From NCBI GenBank assembly GCA_903970255.1, contig CAJCHM010000014.1, forward strand, positions 1 through 42,119: a stretch of 42,119 nt of DNA, given 5' to 3'. The position numbers and the translations under genes were made by a program. Positions 8,487 through 17,471 of this stretch are shown in pieces. The notes beneath the pieces were generated by a model. It was not told the origin of the DNA. It did not search any database and saw only the letters and a program-made list of their open reading frames with translations. The DNA is from Acidobacteriota bacterium (GTDB lineage: Bacteria; Chlamydiota; Chlamydiia; Chlamydiales; Rhabdochlamydiaceae). Positions within the stretch are counted from its first letter, which is position 1. Every line of letters begins with the position of its first letter.

Positions 8487-8592
8487 TTGCAATCCTTCTT
8501 ATAAAGGGAAAATTCTACATTATTTGCACCCTCTTGTCTACCCTGAAAACGGTTTTTTTTAAAGTTTAAAATACCTGTTTGAAAATGACTGC

Positions 8593-8621
8593 TTGTCACA
8601 AATCTCTAAGAGGAGTATTCT
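8593..8621 (+). promoter_or_regulatory. Candidate sigma70-type promoter
   Basis: TTGTCA (8593-8598) and TATTCT (8616-8621) are separated by 17 bases, 49 bases before the gene at 8670 and divergent from leuS. The -35 matches 5 of 6 consensus bases and the -10 matches 4 of 6. Confidence 0.5.
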
Positions 8622-8669
8622 AGTATCCAGCGCTGAACAAGAATCTGTGAATTTTTTTAGGTTTAGAAA

Positions 8670-10106
8670 ATGGTCGAAATAAATTCGATTCGAAAAAATA
8701 AAATTACACTCGAAGACTATGACTTTAAGCAAGATATTGAAAATCGCTTGCTCATGGCTCAGTTTAACTCAAAAGATCTCGAAGTTTTAGAGGAAATTCT
8801 TTACAGCTCCATCAAAATCCCTGTTAAAAAACTGGCCAAAAGCGTCGACCTGGATGAAAGTGAAATCTTACCTATCTTAGAAAAGCTGAGTAAAACCGAT
8901 CTTTTCGTGTTCGATGGCGACTCCATTGTCGTCGACAAGGAGATGCGCAAATACTTTGAAGCGCAAGTATTAAAATTTGATTCCGAATTTAAACCTGGAA
9001 TGGAGTTTCTTCAAAGCCTCCTTCGCAAGGTCCCCATCCACATACTGCCAGTTTGGTACTCAATTCCCAGAACATCAAATAATATTTTTGACTCCTTGGT
9101 AGAAAAATACTTCCTCACACCTCAGATCTTCCAGCGTTATCTTGCAGAGATGAGCTTCTCCGATACCATCCTCTCCGGAATTGTTCATGACGTTTATCAT
9201 TCCCCAGATCTTAAGGTTTATGGGAAGGATATGATCGAAAAATATGGAATTTCCAGAGAGCAATTTGAGCATTATCTTCTGCTCTTAGAGTTTCATTTTG
9301 TCTGCTGTCTTGGCTATGAAAAAATAGGTCAGGAATGGAAGGAAATTGTCACTCCCCTCCACGAATGGCGCGAATATGCCCTTTTCTTGCGCAACACCCA
9401 AACTCAATCGATTGCTTCAGAGAACAAGATCAAACGCAGCCGCACGCATGATTTTGCCTATATCCAAGACCTTAGCTTTATCCTAGCCCAAGCCAAGAAA
9501 ACCCCTATCCCATTGACAGAAGATAAAACCAAAAGGATTCTTCCAAATAGGGCAGCTTTAGCCGCCTTTGCAGCTAAAATGGAAGATTTTGATGAAAACG
9601 ATCCTGCATTTACGCATTATATCCATTCTCTCATTTCGAAATTGCGGCAGCTTAAACTAGCTGATGTCGTTGAGGGTCGTTTATATGCTCTTGAGAGTGC
9701 TAACGATTTTCTGGAAATGCGCCACGAGAACCGCGCTATCTTTCTCTACCGCCACCCATTAAATCGCCTCTCCTCTCCTCTTATTCCGGCTGACATCATT
9801 ACCGATCGCAATCTGCGCGAGGCAGAAAAGAGCATTTTACGCGTCATAGATGCTGGCTGGGTCTATTTTGATGAGTTCATTCGAGGGGTTATCGTTCCCT
9901 TAGGAGAACATTCGATTGTCATGTTAAAACGCCAAGGCAAGACCTGGAAGTATAGCTTACCTGCCTACACAGAAGAAGAGCTTGCCTTGATAAAGGCAAC
10001 TGTACTAGAGTGGCTGTTTCAAATTGGTGTGACGGCAGTTGGAGAGCACAACGGAAAGGAGTGTTTCTCTATCACCGTTTTTGGACAATCTCTTTTTGGT
10101 CGATAA
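8670..10106 (+). CDS. Conserved-looking protein of unknown function, helical, winged-helix-like N-terminus
   Basis: A 478-residue soluble protein that I do not recognise. Residues ~35-95 read like a winged-helix unit (helices, then VFDGDSIVVDKEMRKYF). The rest is mostly helical with repeated hydrophobic heptads. Near 250-285 it is rich in Lys/Arg. There is no signal peptide or membrane segment. smpB follows after 11 bases, so the two are likely an operon with ktrB third. A DNA- or RNA-binding role is possible but is inferred only from the helix pattern. Confidence 0.75.
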   Translation: MVEINSIRKNKITLEDYDFKQDIENRLLMAQFNSKDLEVLEEILYSSIKIPVKKLAKSVDLDESEILPILEKLSKTDLFVFDGDSIVVDKEMRKYFEAQVLKFDSEFKPGMEFLQSLLRKVPIHILPVWYSIPRTSNNIFDSLVEKYFLTPQIFQRYLAEMSFSDTILSGIVHDVYHSPDLKVYGKDMIEKYGISREQFEHYLLLLEFHFVCCLGYEKIGQEWKEIVTPLHEWREYALFLRNTQTQSIASENKIKRSRTHDFAYIQDLSFILAQAKKTPIPLTEDKTKRILPNRAALAAFAAKMEDFDENDPAFTHYIHSLISKLRQLKLADVVEGRLYALESANDFLEMRHENRAIFLYRHPLNRLSSPLIPADIITDRNLREAEKSILRVIDAGWVYFDEFIRGVIVPLGEHSIVMLKRQGKTWKYSLPAYTEEELALIKATVLEWLFQIGVTAVGEHNGKECFSITVFGQSLFGR

Positions 10107-10117
10107 TCCGGATTCCT

Positions 10118-10585
10118 ATGTCAAAAAAGAACAGCGATTCAGAACTTGTTTCGAACCGTCGAGCAACTCACGACTATGAAATTCTTGAAACCTTTGAAGC
10201 CGGCATCTCTCTTTTAGGGACAGAAATAAAATCCCTACGCGGCCATGGCGGCAGCCTGCAAGATGCCTATGTACTTGTGAGCGATACTCACGATGTGATT
10301 CTTAAGAATGCCTCCATTGCCCCATATAAGTTTGGGAACCTGTTTAATCACGAAGAAAAACGTGAACGCAAACTTCTTCTGCACAAAAGGGAGATCCTCC
10401 GGCTCAAGACCCTTTCCCAAGAAAAAGGGCTCACTCTAATTCCTCTGGGGATGTACCTTAAAAATGGTTTTGTGAAAGTAAAAATTGCCGTTGCCAAAGG
10501 AAAACGCAACTATGATAAGCGAGCCGCCCTCAAAGAACGGGAGCATAAGCGCGATATTGATCGGGCAATGAAGAACTTATCTTAG
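10118..10585 (+). CDS. smpB: SsrA (tmRNA)-binding protein
   Basis: The 155-residue SmpB escorts tmRNA to stalled ribosomes for trans-translation. The N-terminal NRRATHDYEILETFEAGISL, the GTEIKSLR segment and the basic C-terminus (KRNYDKRAALKEREHKRDI) are diagnostic. The ATG at 10118 was chosen because the family's N-terminus begins just after it; codons further upstream overlap the preceding gene and do not resemble SmpB. It is followed 7 bases later by ktrB. In Chlamydia smpB is next to dnaN; here ktrB and an insertion separate them. Confidence 0.96.
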   Translation: MSKKNSDSELVSNRRATHDYEILETFEAGISLLGTEIKSLRGHGGSLQDAYVLVSDTHDVILKNASIAPYKFGNLFNHEEKRERKLLLHKREILRLKTLSQEKGLTLIPLGMYLKNGFVKVKIAVAKGKRNYDKRAALKEREHKRDIDRAMKNLS

Positions 10586-10592
10586 CAATTGT

Positions 10593-11915
10593 ATGTTTAA
10601 ATTCTATAGCTTGACTATTCCTCCGTTACAACGTCTTCTCCGGGAAAATTTCGTTGTTCAGTTTTTTATCTTAAGTTACTTTGTCTGCACTATTTTAGGC
10701 TGGCTAATTCTCCAGCTCCCCTTTTGCCAGAAAAATCCCCTCTCAGGATTAGATGTTCTCTTTACGGCAGCATCCGCAGTTTCTACAACTGGCTTAGCCA
10801 CTGTAGATCTGGAAAAAACATTTTCCCTCTGCGGACAATGGGTGCTTTTAGGTCTGATCCAGTGCGGCTGCATCGGATATATGGTATTTAGTTCTTTTAT
10901 TATCTTAAGTCTTAAACAAAAAGCAGGTGATCAAAGGATTCATCCGAGTTGGTTGCAAGTGCGGAAACTGATCAAAGAGGTCGTGATCTATACTTTGATT
11001 TGTGAAACGGCCGGACTGTTATTTTTGTGTTTTTTCTTCAAAAGCGATGGGCTGGAAAATGTTTTTCAAAATGCCCTCTTCCACACCGTATCTGCTTTTT
11101 GCACAGCAGGCTTTAGCCTTTTCTCCTCAAATCTGGAAGGATACCAGAGTCATTTTGCAATCAATGCGATCCTATCCTCTCTTAGCTTACTTGGCGCTTT
11201 GGGTTTCTTTCTGGGGATAGATTTTATCAAGGCGATCGCTTCTGGGAAAAAATGCATTCAATTGATCGCTCGAATGGCAAGATCGCTTGTGACAACAATG
11301 ATTTTATTTGGAGCTTTTCTTTTTTTACTCATTACACCTTTTGCAATAGACACTACTGGGCCATACAAATTGATCATCTCTTTTTTTCAAGTGATCTTTG
11401 CCATCACCACCGCAGGCTTTAATATCATAGATATCGGAATACTCTCTCATTCCGCCCTTGCTTTTCTCTCCTTTCTCATGCTTATCGGGGTTTCTCTGAT
11501 TGGAAGCGGCACTAATATGAGAGGAACATCCTTTTTTGCTCTCCTCAAACTAACGTCGATTCTAATCACCAGAAGATCCACTTCATCTCGGGGAAAAAGA
11601 GTTTTTCTAAAAAGGGTGCAGATTGCCATTTCGGCATTTTCCAACTATTTAGTATGCCTATTGATCTTTAGTCTACTGCTCTCTTTCATCGAAAAGCATC
11701 CGTTTCTTCCCCTTTTCTTTGAAACAGCCTCCGCACTCTCCACTGTAGGCCTAAGCACTGGGATCACCTCTGAGCTATCAGCTTTGGGAAAATGCCTGAT
11801 CATTTTTCTGATGCTAACAGGGAGAATTGGCATTCTTATGTTCGGTTTTGCAGCCTCCACCAGAGCGCTGCAAGAACAAGAAAAGAAGAAGATTGCCATT
11901 CCCATCGTAGACTGA
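10593..11915 (+). CDS. ktrB: TrkH/KtrB-family potassium uptake channel subunit
   Basis: A 440-residue polytopic inner-membrane protein. Four pore-loop repeats with selectivity-filter glycines are seen: SAVSTTGLAT (~64-73), SAFCTAGFSL (~166-175), AITTAGFNI and SALSTVGLST. This is the four-fold membrane-pore-membrane design of the TrkH/KtrB family. Length suits KtrB better than E. coli TrkH. No KtrA/TrkA regulatory gene is visible in this window. The last eight codons and stop form the left copy of a 25-bp direct repeat whose other copy lies at 14645-14669. Confidence 0.92.
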   Translation: MFKFYSLTIPPLQRLLRENFVVQFFILSYFVCTILGWLILQLPFCQKNPLSGLDVLFTAASAVSTTGLATVDLEKTFSLCGQWVLLGLIQCGCIGYMVFSSFIILSLKQKAGDQRIHPSWLQVRKLIKEVVIYTLICETAGLLFLCFFFKSDGLENVFQNALFHTVSAFCTAGFSLFSSNLEGYQSHFAINAILSSLSLLGALGFFLGIDFIKAIASGKKCIQLIARMARSLVTTMILFGAFLFLLITPFAIDTTGPYKLIISFFQVIFAITTAGFNIIDIGILSHSALAFLSFLMLIGVSLIGSGTNMRGTSFFALLKLTSILITRRSTSSRGKRVFLKRVQIAISAFSNYLVCLLIFSLLLSFIEKHPFLPLFFETASALSTVGLSTGITSELSALGKCLIIFLMLTGRIGILMFGFAASTRALQEQEKKKIAIPIVD

Positions 11916-11916
11916 T
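11892..11916 (+). repeat. 25-bp direct repeat, left copy (ktrB 3' end)
   Basis: Identical over 25 bases to 14645-14669. It covers the last eight codons and stop of ktrB plus one base. It bounds a 2.7-kb insertion and looks like an attachment-site duplication. Confidence 0.85.
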
Positions 11917-11936
11917 GCATCCCCAAACAAAAGACT

Positions 11937-12653
11937 ATGGAGGGAATTGCAAAACTCAATCGGCATGAAAATCATCACGTTTGGAAAGTCATTTTTACTA
12001 TGGATGCATTAAGTTCGAAAGCTCCCTATATACGACCGATCAATGCTATGGGCGCCCATTTTATCATCGGAATAACCCCTGAGGGGAACCCAAGTTTGTT
12101 TCAATGGCTAAAAGGAATCAAACTTGAAACTCTCAAAGTAACAACAAAAAAAGAGGTTCTTGAATTTCAGTTCTATAACCAGATTCCATTGAATGATTCA
12201 AACCATGACCTTCAAGTGAATTTCATAGACTGCACAGTAAACAACCTCAAAGGAAAAATCATTGGGCATTTTTCATGGATTACAGATATTTCAGTAACTA
12301 AGGAAAATGTCCATCAACTTTCAAGAGCGGGTAGGGCTAGATGGAAAATTGAAAATGAGACTTTTAACACTCTCAAAAATCAGGGTTACAACTTTGAGCA
12401 TAATTATGGGCATGGCAATCAACAGCTAAGCCATGTCTTTGGAATGCTTATGTTTTTGGCATTCTTTATAGACCAAGTACAACAACGTTGTTGTGGGCTG
12501 TTTCAAGCAGCTGTCAAAAAAGCAGGATCAAGAGCGCGATTCTGGCGCCGTCAGCAGTCAATTTTCACGGAACTTTTTATAGCTTCTTGGGAAGACCTGT
12601 TTCGTTGGATGGTGGATAGAAAGCAAGGCAAGGTCACACTCGACACTTCTTGA
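11937..12653 (+). mobile_element. Truncated DDE transposase (IS4-like), inactive
   Basis: The 238 codons match only the C-terminal half of an IS4-like DDE transposase. The segment FTMDAL fits the second catalytic Asp. The catalytic Glu lies in RWKIENETFNTLK, followed by YNFEHNYGHG, which is typical of these enzymes. The N-terminal half with the first Asp is missing. Sequence immediately upstream is the ktrB end and the junction of the direct repeat. It begins with a 12-mer (11940-11951) also found at the tips of the hairpin element at 34105-34187. Confidence 0.8.
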
Positions 12654-12921
12654 GGATACGCTCATTGTAGTATTTTGATTTTTTTGAGAGCGGTGTTTAA
12701 CAAATTCAATGGTGTAAGGGCGGTCGGTAGCACCAAGCCGAAATGTGTATGTTTTTGCTGCTGGCTGCAGGGGGAATTAATAGACCTCGAAAAAGAAATG
12801 AAATATTTTATTTACGGGAGCTGCTGTACTCAGTAGAATCCAGTTGCCCTTTCACCTCAAATCTCATATAGTGGGTTCCATAGAGGTTGGATGGCGATGG
12901 TTGAGATTGAATTCTCGCTCC
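12654..12921. other. Non-coding stretch between transposase remnant and tRNA remnant
   Basis: No convincing gene, terminator or repeat is seen in these bases. They probably represent decayed mobile-element DNA. Confidence 0.5.
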
Positions 12922-12963
12922 CTCATAACCCGCTGGTCGCTGGTTGAAGTCCAGCTTGCCCCA
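12922..12963 (+). pseudogene. tRNA 3'-half remnant (CAT anticodon loop)
   Basis: The sequence reads as an anticodon loop CTCATAA (12922-12928), the 3' anticodon strand CCCGC and a variable loop. A perfect 5-bp T-stem follows (12939-12943 with 12951-12955) around a 7-base loop TTGAAGT. The 3' acceptor strand TTGCCCC and an A complete it. No matching 5' half precedes it, and the T-loop departs from the usual TTC. It is probably a leftover attachment site rather than a working tRNA. Confidence 0.5.
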
Positions 12964-13067
12964 CTTTCATCCTCAAGTACTTATATTCTCTATCAAGAGA
13001 TCCTTGTGAAATTCCCATAATTTTGGTTTACTCAAGCAAATTATTTCTGCTTTTGGAGCCATTTTAA

Positions 13068-14111
13068 ATGCCTAAAAAAAATCCAACCCACAGTCATATC
13101 TTACTTTACCAAACGGAGGACGGGCAGCAGCGCATTGAAGTGCGGCTGGAAAATGAAACGGTTTGGCTAACAATCAATGAAATGGCGGATCTCTTCCAAA
13201 TTGACAAGTCCGGCATCAGCAAACACTTAAAAAACATCTTCGAAACCAATGAATTGCAACAAGATGCAACTGTTGCAAAAATTGCAACAGTTCGACAAGA
13301 AGGGTCTCGAAACATTGAACGACAGTTGGAGTATTATAATCTTGACGCGATCATTTCCGTGGGATATCGCGTTAACAGCCTACGAGGAACACATTTCCGC
13401 ATTTGGGCAACTGGAAGGCTACGTGAGTACCTGATTAAAGGCTTTGCGCTCGATGATAAAAGACTCAAAGAAGCTGGCGGTGGCAATTATTTTGATGAAT
13501 TACTAGCGCGCATCCGAGATATCCGCTCTTCAGAAAAAGTGTTCTGGCGCAAAGTCCTCGATATCTATGCCACTAGCATTGATTATGATCCCAAAACCGA
13601 TCTATCAAAGGAGTTGTTTGCAGTCGTGCAAAATAAAATGCATTGGGCAGCTCACGGGCATACCGCCGCAGAAATCATTTATGGGCGCTCTGATGCTACG
13701 AAACTAAATATGGGCATGACGACATGGTCTGGGAATGCACCTCGAAAAACAGATACCGCTATTGCAAAAAACTACCTCAATGAAGATGAGCTTAATATTC
13801 TCAACCGAATCGTTACCATGTATTTAGAATTTGCCGAGCTGCAGGCCCTGAGCCGAAAACCCATGCACATGCATGACTGGATCATCAAACTGGATGACTT
13901 TCTAAAATTAAGTGGTCGAGATGTCTTAGAAAATGCTGGAAAAATCGATCACGAGCGAGCTCTGGAAAAAGCCCATACTGAATATGAGAAATATCGCAAA
14001 GAATTGCTGAACACCCCATCTCCAGTAGAAAAGCATTTTCTCGAAGCAGAGAGAGCGGTAAGACAATCGTCAAATAGCCAAGCGGGGCAACTTTTCGGAA
14101 TTTCCGAATAG
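13068..14111 (+). CDS. RhuM-family protein
   Basis: A 347-residue member of the virulence RhuM family, named from a Salmonella pathogenicity island gene of unclear molecular function. Recognisable blocks are VWLTINEMADLFQIDKSGIS (~31-50), YYNLDAIISVGYRVNS (~87-102), the following RGTHFRIWAT, and HGHTAAEIIYGRSDA further on. The early part suggests DNA binding. A GGAG site lies about 9 bases before the ATG. The gene is complete and is the only intact gene in the 25-bp-repeat-flanked insertion. The family is common in mobile islands and near restriction systems. Confidence 0.85.
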   Translation: MPKKNPTHSHILLYQTEDGQQRIEVRLENETVWLTINEMADLFQIDKSGISKHLKNIFETNELQQDATVAKIATVRQEGSRNIERQLEYYNLDAIISVGYRVNSLRGTHFRIWATGRLREYLIKGFALDDKRLKEAGGGNYFDELLARIRDIRSSEKVFWRKVLDIYATSIDYDPKTDLSKELFAVVQNKMHWAAHGHTAAEIIYGRSDATKLNMGMTTWSGNAPRKTDTAIAKNYLNEDELNILNRIVTMYLEFAELQALSRKPMHMHDWIIKLDDFLKLSGRDVLENAGKIDHERALEKAHTEYEKYRKELLNTPSPVEKHFLEAERAVRQSSNSQAGQLFGISE

Positions 14112-14173
14112 TTCAAAAAGAACAGGCATGCACTGAATCAATGACCTATGCCACCGTTTAACAGTTTTATACT

Positions 14174-14554
14174 ATGACAGATGATACGACTCTTCTAGAA
14201 AACCAAAAAACAACAAGACGATGGATTTGGATGATGACACTGCTTTACTTGGGTAAGCGTCTAATCTAGACAGGTTGACATTTTAGGAATGAGGAACTGT
14301 TTTTTTCAGCGCTGTTTTAGCTTGGAGCCACCGGTCTGGTAGCAACTCCTCAAGCTTTTGAGCATTATGTCCCATCAACCTCCCGACTTTGACACTTTGA
14401 TGGTCCCGTGGACGAAGAGATTTTTGTGGGAGATTCAGATGGCAATGTCATCAAGGTTCCAGAAGGGTATCAATTAGGAGGATCTAAGCACCAGGAAGTA
14501 AAGAAGGAAATTGGGTCAAGGGCACCTGTCCTCTATTTTAACAAGGCCGGGTAA
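14174..14554 (+). pseudogene. Decayed gene for a single-pass secreted or membrane protein
   Basis: The ATG at 14174 opens MTDDTTLLENQKTTRRWIW and then a hydrophobic start of a membrane helix. A stop follows, then two further blocks appear in other frames. One reads GATGLVATPQAFEHYVPS (about 14328-14390). The other reads VDEEIFVGDSDGNVIKVPEG and onward (about 14408-14554). Together they fit one ancestral protein broken by at least two frameshifts or stops. The DSDGNVIKVPEG-like region resembles linkers seen in some bacterial secreted proteins, from memory only. The function is unknown. Confidence 0.5.
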
Positions 14555-14644
14555 AGGACTTTTGAAATTCCTCCTCGAAACGAGAAGAATTTTTGGTGTT
14601 TTTGACTTTTTCCAAAGGAAAAATTCTGGACATCTAATTGCTGA

Positions 14645-14669
14645 ATTGCCATTCCCATCGTAGACTGAT
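14645..14669 (+). repeat. 25-bp direct repeat, right copy
   Basis: Identical to the ktrB 3' end at 11892-11916. The sequence beyond it leads directly into the dnaN leader, so the joint before the insertion would have been ktrB followed by dnaN. Confidence 0.85.
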
Positions 14670-14727
14670 TTTGTCCAATCCGATATTATCGCCAATATCA
14701 CGCTAAAAACTCTCGGAGTCATTAACT

Positions 14728-15828
14728 ATGAAAGCGATCATCTCTCGGTTGGAACTTCTTGCCCTGATCGGAAAAATCCAAAATGTCGTCCCATCAAAAC
14801 CTGCCATGCCTATCCTGACCAATGTTCTTATCGAAGCCATTGATGATCAGCTTATTATTAGCGCTACCGACCTCACTGTAAGTATGCGCGCCTATGCAGA
14901 TGCCAAAATTGAGCAAGAGGGCTCGATCACTCTCCCTGCTCGTAGATTCTTTCATCTTGTTCGGGAACTGACCGCTCCTATGGTGGAAATTCATACGATT
15001 TCTCCTGAAACCGCCCAGATTAATGCCGGCTCTTCCCACTTCAAGATCCAGGGGATGCACAAAAGTGAATTCCCCACACTGCCCGATCTTACCGAAGGGA
15101 CCCAGTTTTCCATTTCAACTACATCCCTTAAAGAGCTTCTTTGCCGTTCATCTTTTGCAGCAGCAAGAGAAGATAACCGCTATTTGCCCAACGGCATCTT
15201 ACTGCAAAACGCTAATCAGACAGCGACATTTATCGCAACTGATGGAAAGCGGCTTGCAAAAATCCATTCCACCGTTGACCTTCCTGCTGAATTTAATGCA
15301 TCTCATATCGTTCCTCTGAAAGCCATTGAAGAGATGATCCGCATGCTCGATAGCAAAGAAGAAGAAGCTGTGAAGATCACTCTTATGTCTGACAAGATTG
15401 CCCTCGAGTTGAGATCAACTACGTTGATTAGTAAGCTGCTCACTGGCGAGTTCCCCGATGTAGCTCGTGTGATCCCGGAAGCTAAGCAACAGGCGATCTC
15501 TTTGCATCGGGAAGAGTTGATGTCGCTTTTGCGCCAGGTTTCTCTCTTTATCTCTGAGCATAGCAGTTCCGTACGCTTCACATTTACAACAGGAGAGCTG
15601 CACATTGCGGCCATGTCTGGTGAGTTTGGAGAAGGAAAAGTGCAGATGCCCGTGAACTATGCAGGAGAAAAATTGGAAATTGCGTTTAACCCAGTCTATT
15701 TCCTCGATATTCTCCGCCACATCAAAGATGAAACTGTCAATTTCAACGTGACAGACTCTTACAATCCCGGCCTTATTACAGACTCATCCACTGCGCAGTT
15801 TGTCATCATGCCGATGCGGCTTGAATAA
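14728..15828 (+). CDS. dnaN: DNA polymerase III beta sliding clamp
   Basis: The 366-residue clamp encircles DNA and tethers polymerase III. The sequence runs through three similar domains in the normal order; LLQNANQTATFIATDGKRLAKI and the C-terminal tail ending IMPMRLE are typical. A GGAG lies about 9 bases before the ATG. Its stop overlaps the recF start (TAATG), so the two are translationally coupled. The leader contains a small inverted repeat (gatatt/aatatc around 14682-14699) of unknown role. Confidence 0.97.
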   Translation: MKAIISRLELLALIGKIQNVVPSKPAMPILTNVLIEAIDDQLIISATDLTVSMRAYADAKIEQEGSITLPARRFFHLVRELTAPMVEIHTISPETAQINAGSSHFKIQGMHKSEFPTLPDLTEGTQFSISTTSLKELLCRSSFAAAREDNRYLPNGILLQNANQTATFIATDGKRLAKIHSTVDLPAEFNASHIVPLKAIEEMIRMLDSKEEEAVKITLMSDKIALELRSTTLISKLLTGEFPDVARVIPEAKQQAISLHREELMSLLRQVSLFISEHSSSVRFTFTTGELHIAAMSGEFGEGKVQMPVNYAGEKLEIAFNPVYFLDILRHIKDETVNFNVTDSYNPGLITDSSTAQFVIMPMRLE

Positions 15829-16925
15829 TGTTTCTAAAACGGCTGCTTCTTCGGAATTTCCGCAACTACTCGCAAGCGGAAGTTCTCTTTTCCGAAGGGG
15901 TCAATCTCATCTTAGGGGAAAATGGGCAGGGTAAGACTAATCTGCTCGAGGCTATCCACTTTGTCAGTACCGGCAGATCATTTAGAGCTAGCTCGCTTTC
16001 TGATCTCATTGCTTTTGGGGAGAGCTTTTTCTATTTAGAAGCAGAATTTTACAAGGATGGGGTCGGTCAACTCATTAAAATTTACTACGATGAGAATACG
16101 CGAAAAATTCAATATAATGAGAAAATCTACCCAACCCTCACCTCATTGCTCGGAATCCTCCCCTCAATCCTTCTCTCTCCGGATGACTTATCTCTTGTCA
16201 GCGGAGGCCCCACTCAACGCAGGCGATTTCTCGATATCCACATCGCACAATCAGACCCGATGTATGTCCATCATCTCGGTCGCTATTTTAAAGCGATGAA
16301 ACAACGCAACCACTTATTGCGCTCTAAAAGCACTTCTTCCATCGAATCCTGGGAAGCAATCATGGCGCTCTCAGCAAGCTATCTGATCTTAAAACGGGAT
16401 CAAGCTGTAAAAGCACTCAAACCCATCTCCACTAAATGGATGGAAATCCTCTCTAGAGATCAAGATAGCATCGATGTCCAATACCAATGTTCTTTTTCAA
16501 TGCCCCAAGATGAAACTGCGATCTCTTCCCATCTGCAGAAAATTTGGCAAAAGAATCGCCCTAGAGAAATACTGCTCAACTCTACTCAAATTGGCCCCCA
16601 CCGCGATGATTTGCTCATCCAATTGGCCGGAAAGGCGGCAAAACTATTTTCTAGCGAAGGTCAAAAACGCAGCTGTATTTCCTCACTTCGATTTGCACAG
16701 TGGGAACAAATGGCAGAGATTCTCGGTGTCTGCCCTATGCTTGGAATTGATGATTTTGGAATTCAATTAGACAAAGAGCGGCAGGGTCAACTTAAAACCC
16801 ATCTATCCAAGTTCAACCAGGTCTTTCTAACATCGCCTAACATGTCGCAAAGCGATATTCTAGAGGGAACCTCCTTACGCTCTTTTTTGATAAGCAAAGG
16901 AACCGTTACTGAATGTGCTTTATAA
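15828..16925 (+). CDS. recF: DNA replication/repair protein RecF
   Basis: A 365-residue ABC-type ATPase that loads RecA at gaps. Walker A GENGQGKT is at residues 30-37, the family block GGPTQRRRFLDI is mid-sequence, and the Walker B-like LGIDDFGIQLD is near the end. It shares one base with dnaN. The last codons (16905-16920) are one copy of a 16-bp direct repeat whose partner lies over the pgi stop codon. The C-terminus was therefore probably altered slightly by an insertion. Confidence 0.96.
   Translation: MFLKRLLLRNFRNYSQAEVLFSEGVNLILGENGQGKTNLLEAIHFVSTGRSFRASSLSDLIAFGESFFYLEAEFYKDGVGQLIKIYYDENTRKIQYNEKIYPTLTSLLGILPSILLSPDDLSLVSGGPTQRRRFLDIHIAQSDPMYVHHLGRYFKAMKQRNHLLRSKSTSSIESWEAIMALSASYLILKRDQAVKALKPISTKWMEILSRDQDSIDVQYQCSFSMPQDETAISSHLQKIWQKNRPREILLNSTQIGPHRDDLLIQLAGKAAKLFSSEGQKRSCISSLRFAQWEQMAEILGVCPMLGIDDFGIQLDKERQGQLKTHLSKFNQVFLTSPNMSQSDILEGTSLRSFLISKGTVTECAL
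16905..16920 (+). repeat. 16-bp direct repeat, left copy (recF 3' end)
   Basis: gttactgaatgtgctt occurs here and at 19326-19341. Three further upstream bases match with one mismatch. The copies flank the 2.4-kb segment carrying two exported-protein genes. Confidence 0.75.
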
Positions 16926-16933
16926 TTTCCAGA

Positions 16934-16963
16934 TTGACAAAGAAAAAATCGAGGGAATACCAT
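16934..16963 (+). promoter_or_regulatory. Candidate promoter for the 17036 gene
   Basis: A perfect -35 TTGACA (16934-16939) is followed after 18 bases by TACCAT (16958-16963), about 70 bases before the ATG. Confidence 0.5.
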
Positions 16964-17035
16964 CGAAATCTTTAGCAGATTATGCTATGTGAGTGTCTAA
17001 TTAAATTTCGAAAATGTATACGATCAGGTTTTTTC

Positions 17036-17401
17036 ATGAAATATTTGATGTTTCTAACAACAGTATTCCTTGCTTTTGGCTGTGCCTTGCCTGCGAATCA
17101 GTCCGCCTATCCATATGAAGTGTTCAGCAAATGCAATGAAAGCATTTCGAAGATAGAAGACGGGAAAGCTTATTTAATTCTGGAAAAACTCTACTTTCAT
17201 CAAAATCAATTCTACATACAGAATGACACATCGCAATGGATTTGTCTGGAGAAAATATTCTGGGATGAGAAAGGCTGTTATGTTGATTCGTGGGATCCAG
17301 AGTGCCCAAATGGTCATGTAGGTATTTATAGAGTAAAGGGAACCTGGTATTGTAATGAAGACGGATGTCCTTATTTTATAGGAGAGAATTTCGCACATTA
17401 G
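17036..17401 (+). CDS. Small exported Cys-rich protein, possibly a lipoprotein
   Basis: A 121-residue protein with a signal sequence (MKYLMFLTTVFLAFGC). The Cys at 16 follows a weak lipobox (AFGC), so lipid anchoring is possible. The mature part has about seven more cysteines, including WYCNEDGCPYF, which suggests disulfides outside the cytoplasm. The ATG at 17036 has AGG about 7 bases upstream; an upstream in-frame ATG at 16982 would place a charged stretch before the signal. I do not recognise a family. It lies in the 16-bp-repeat-flanked insertion. Confidence 0.7.
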   Translation: MKYLMFLTTVFLAFGCALPANQSAYPYEVFSKCNESISKIEDGKAYLILEKLYFHQNQFYIQNDTSQWICLEKIFWDEKGCYVDSWDPECPNGHVGIYRVKGTWYCNEDGCPYFIGENFAH

Positions 17402-17410
17402 TTGAATGGT

Positions 17411-17451
17411 GGGGTGTGACATGCGCGAAGAACGAGCGTTTGTCACACCCC
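17411..17451 (+). terminator. Stem-loop between the two exported-protein genes
   Basis: Perfect 11-bp arms (ggggtgtgaca at 17411-17421, complement at 17441-17451) enclose a 19-base loop. No T-run follows. The 8-mer ttgaatgg flanks it on both sides (17402-17409, 17454-17461). Its position supports a start for the next gene at 17472 rather than inside the stem. Confidence 0.5.
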
Positions 17452-17471
17452 AATTGAATGGAACTCTATTT

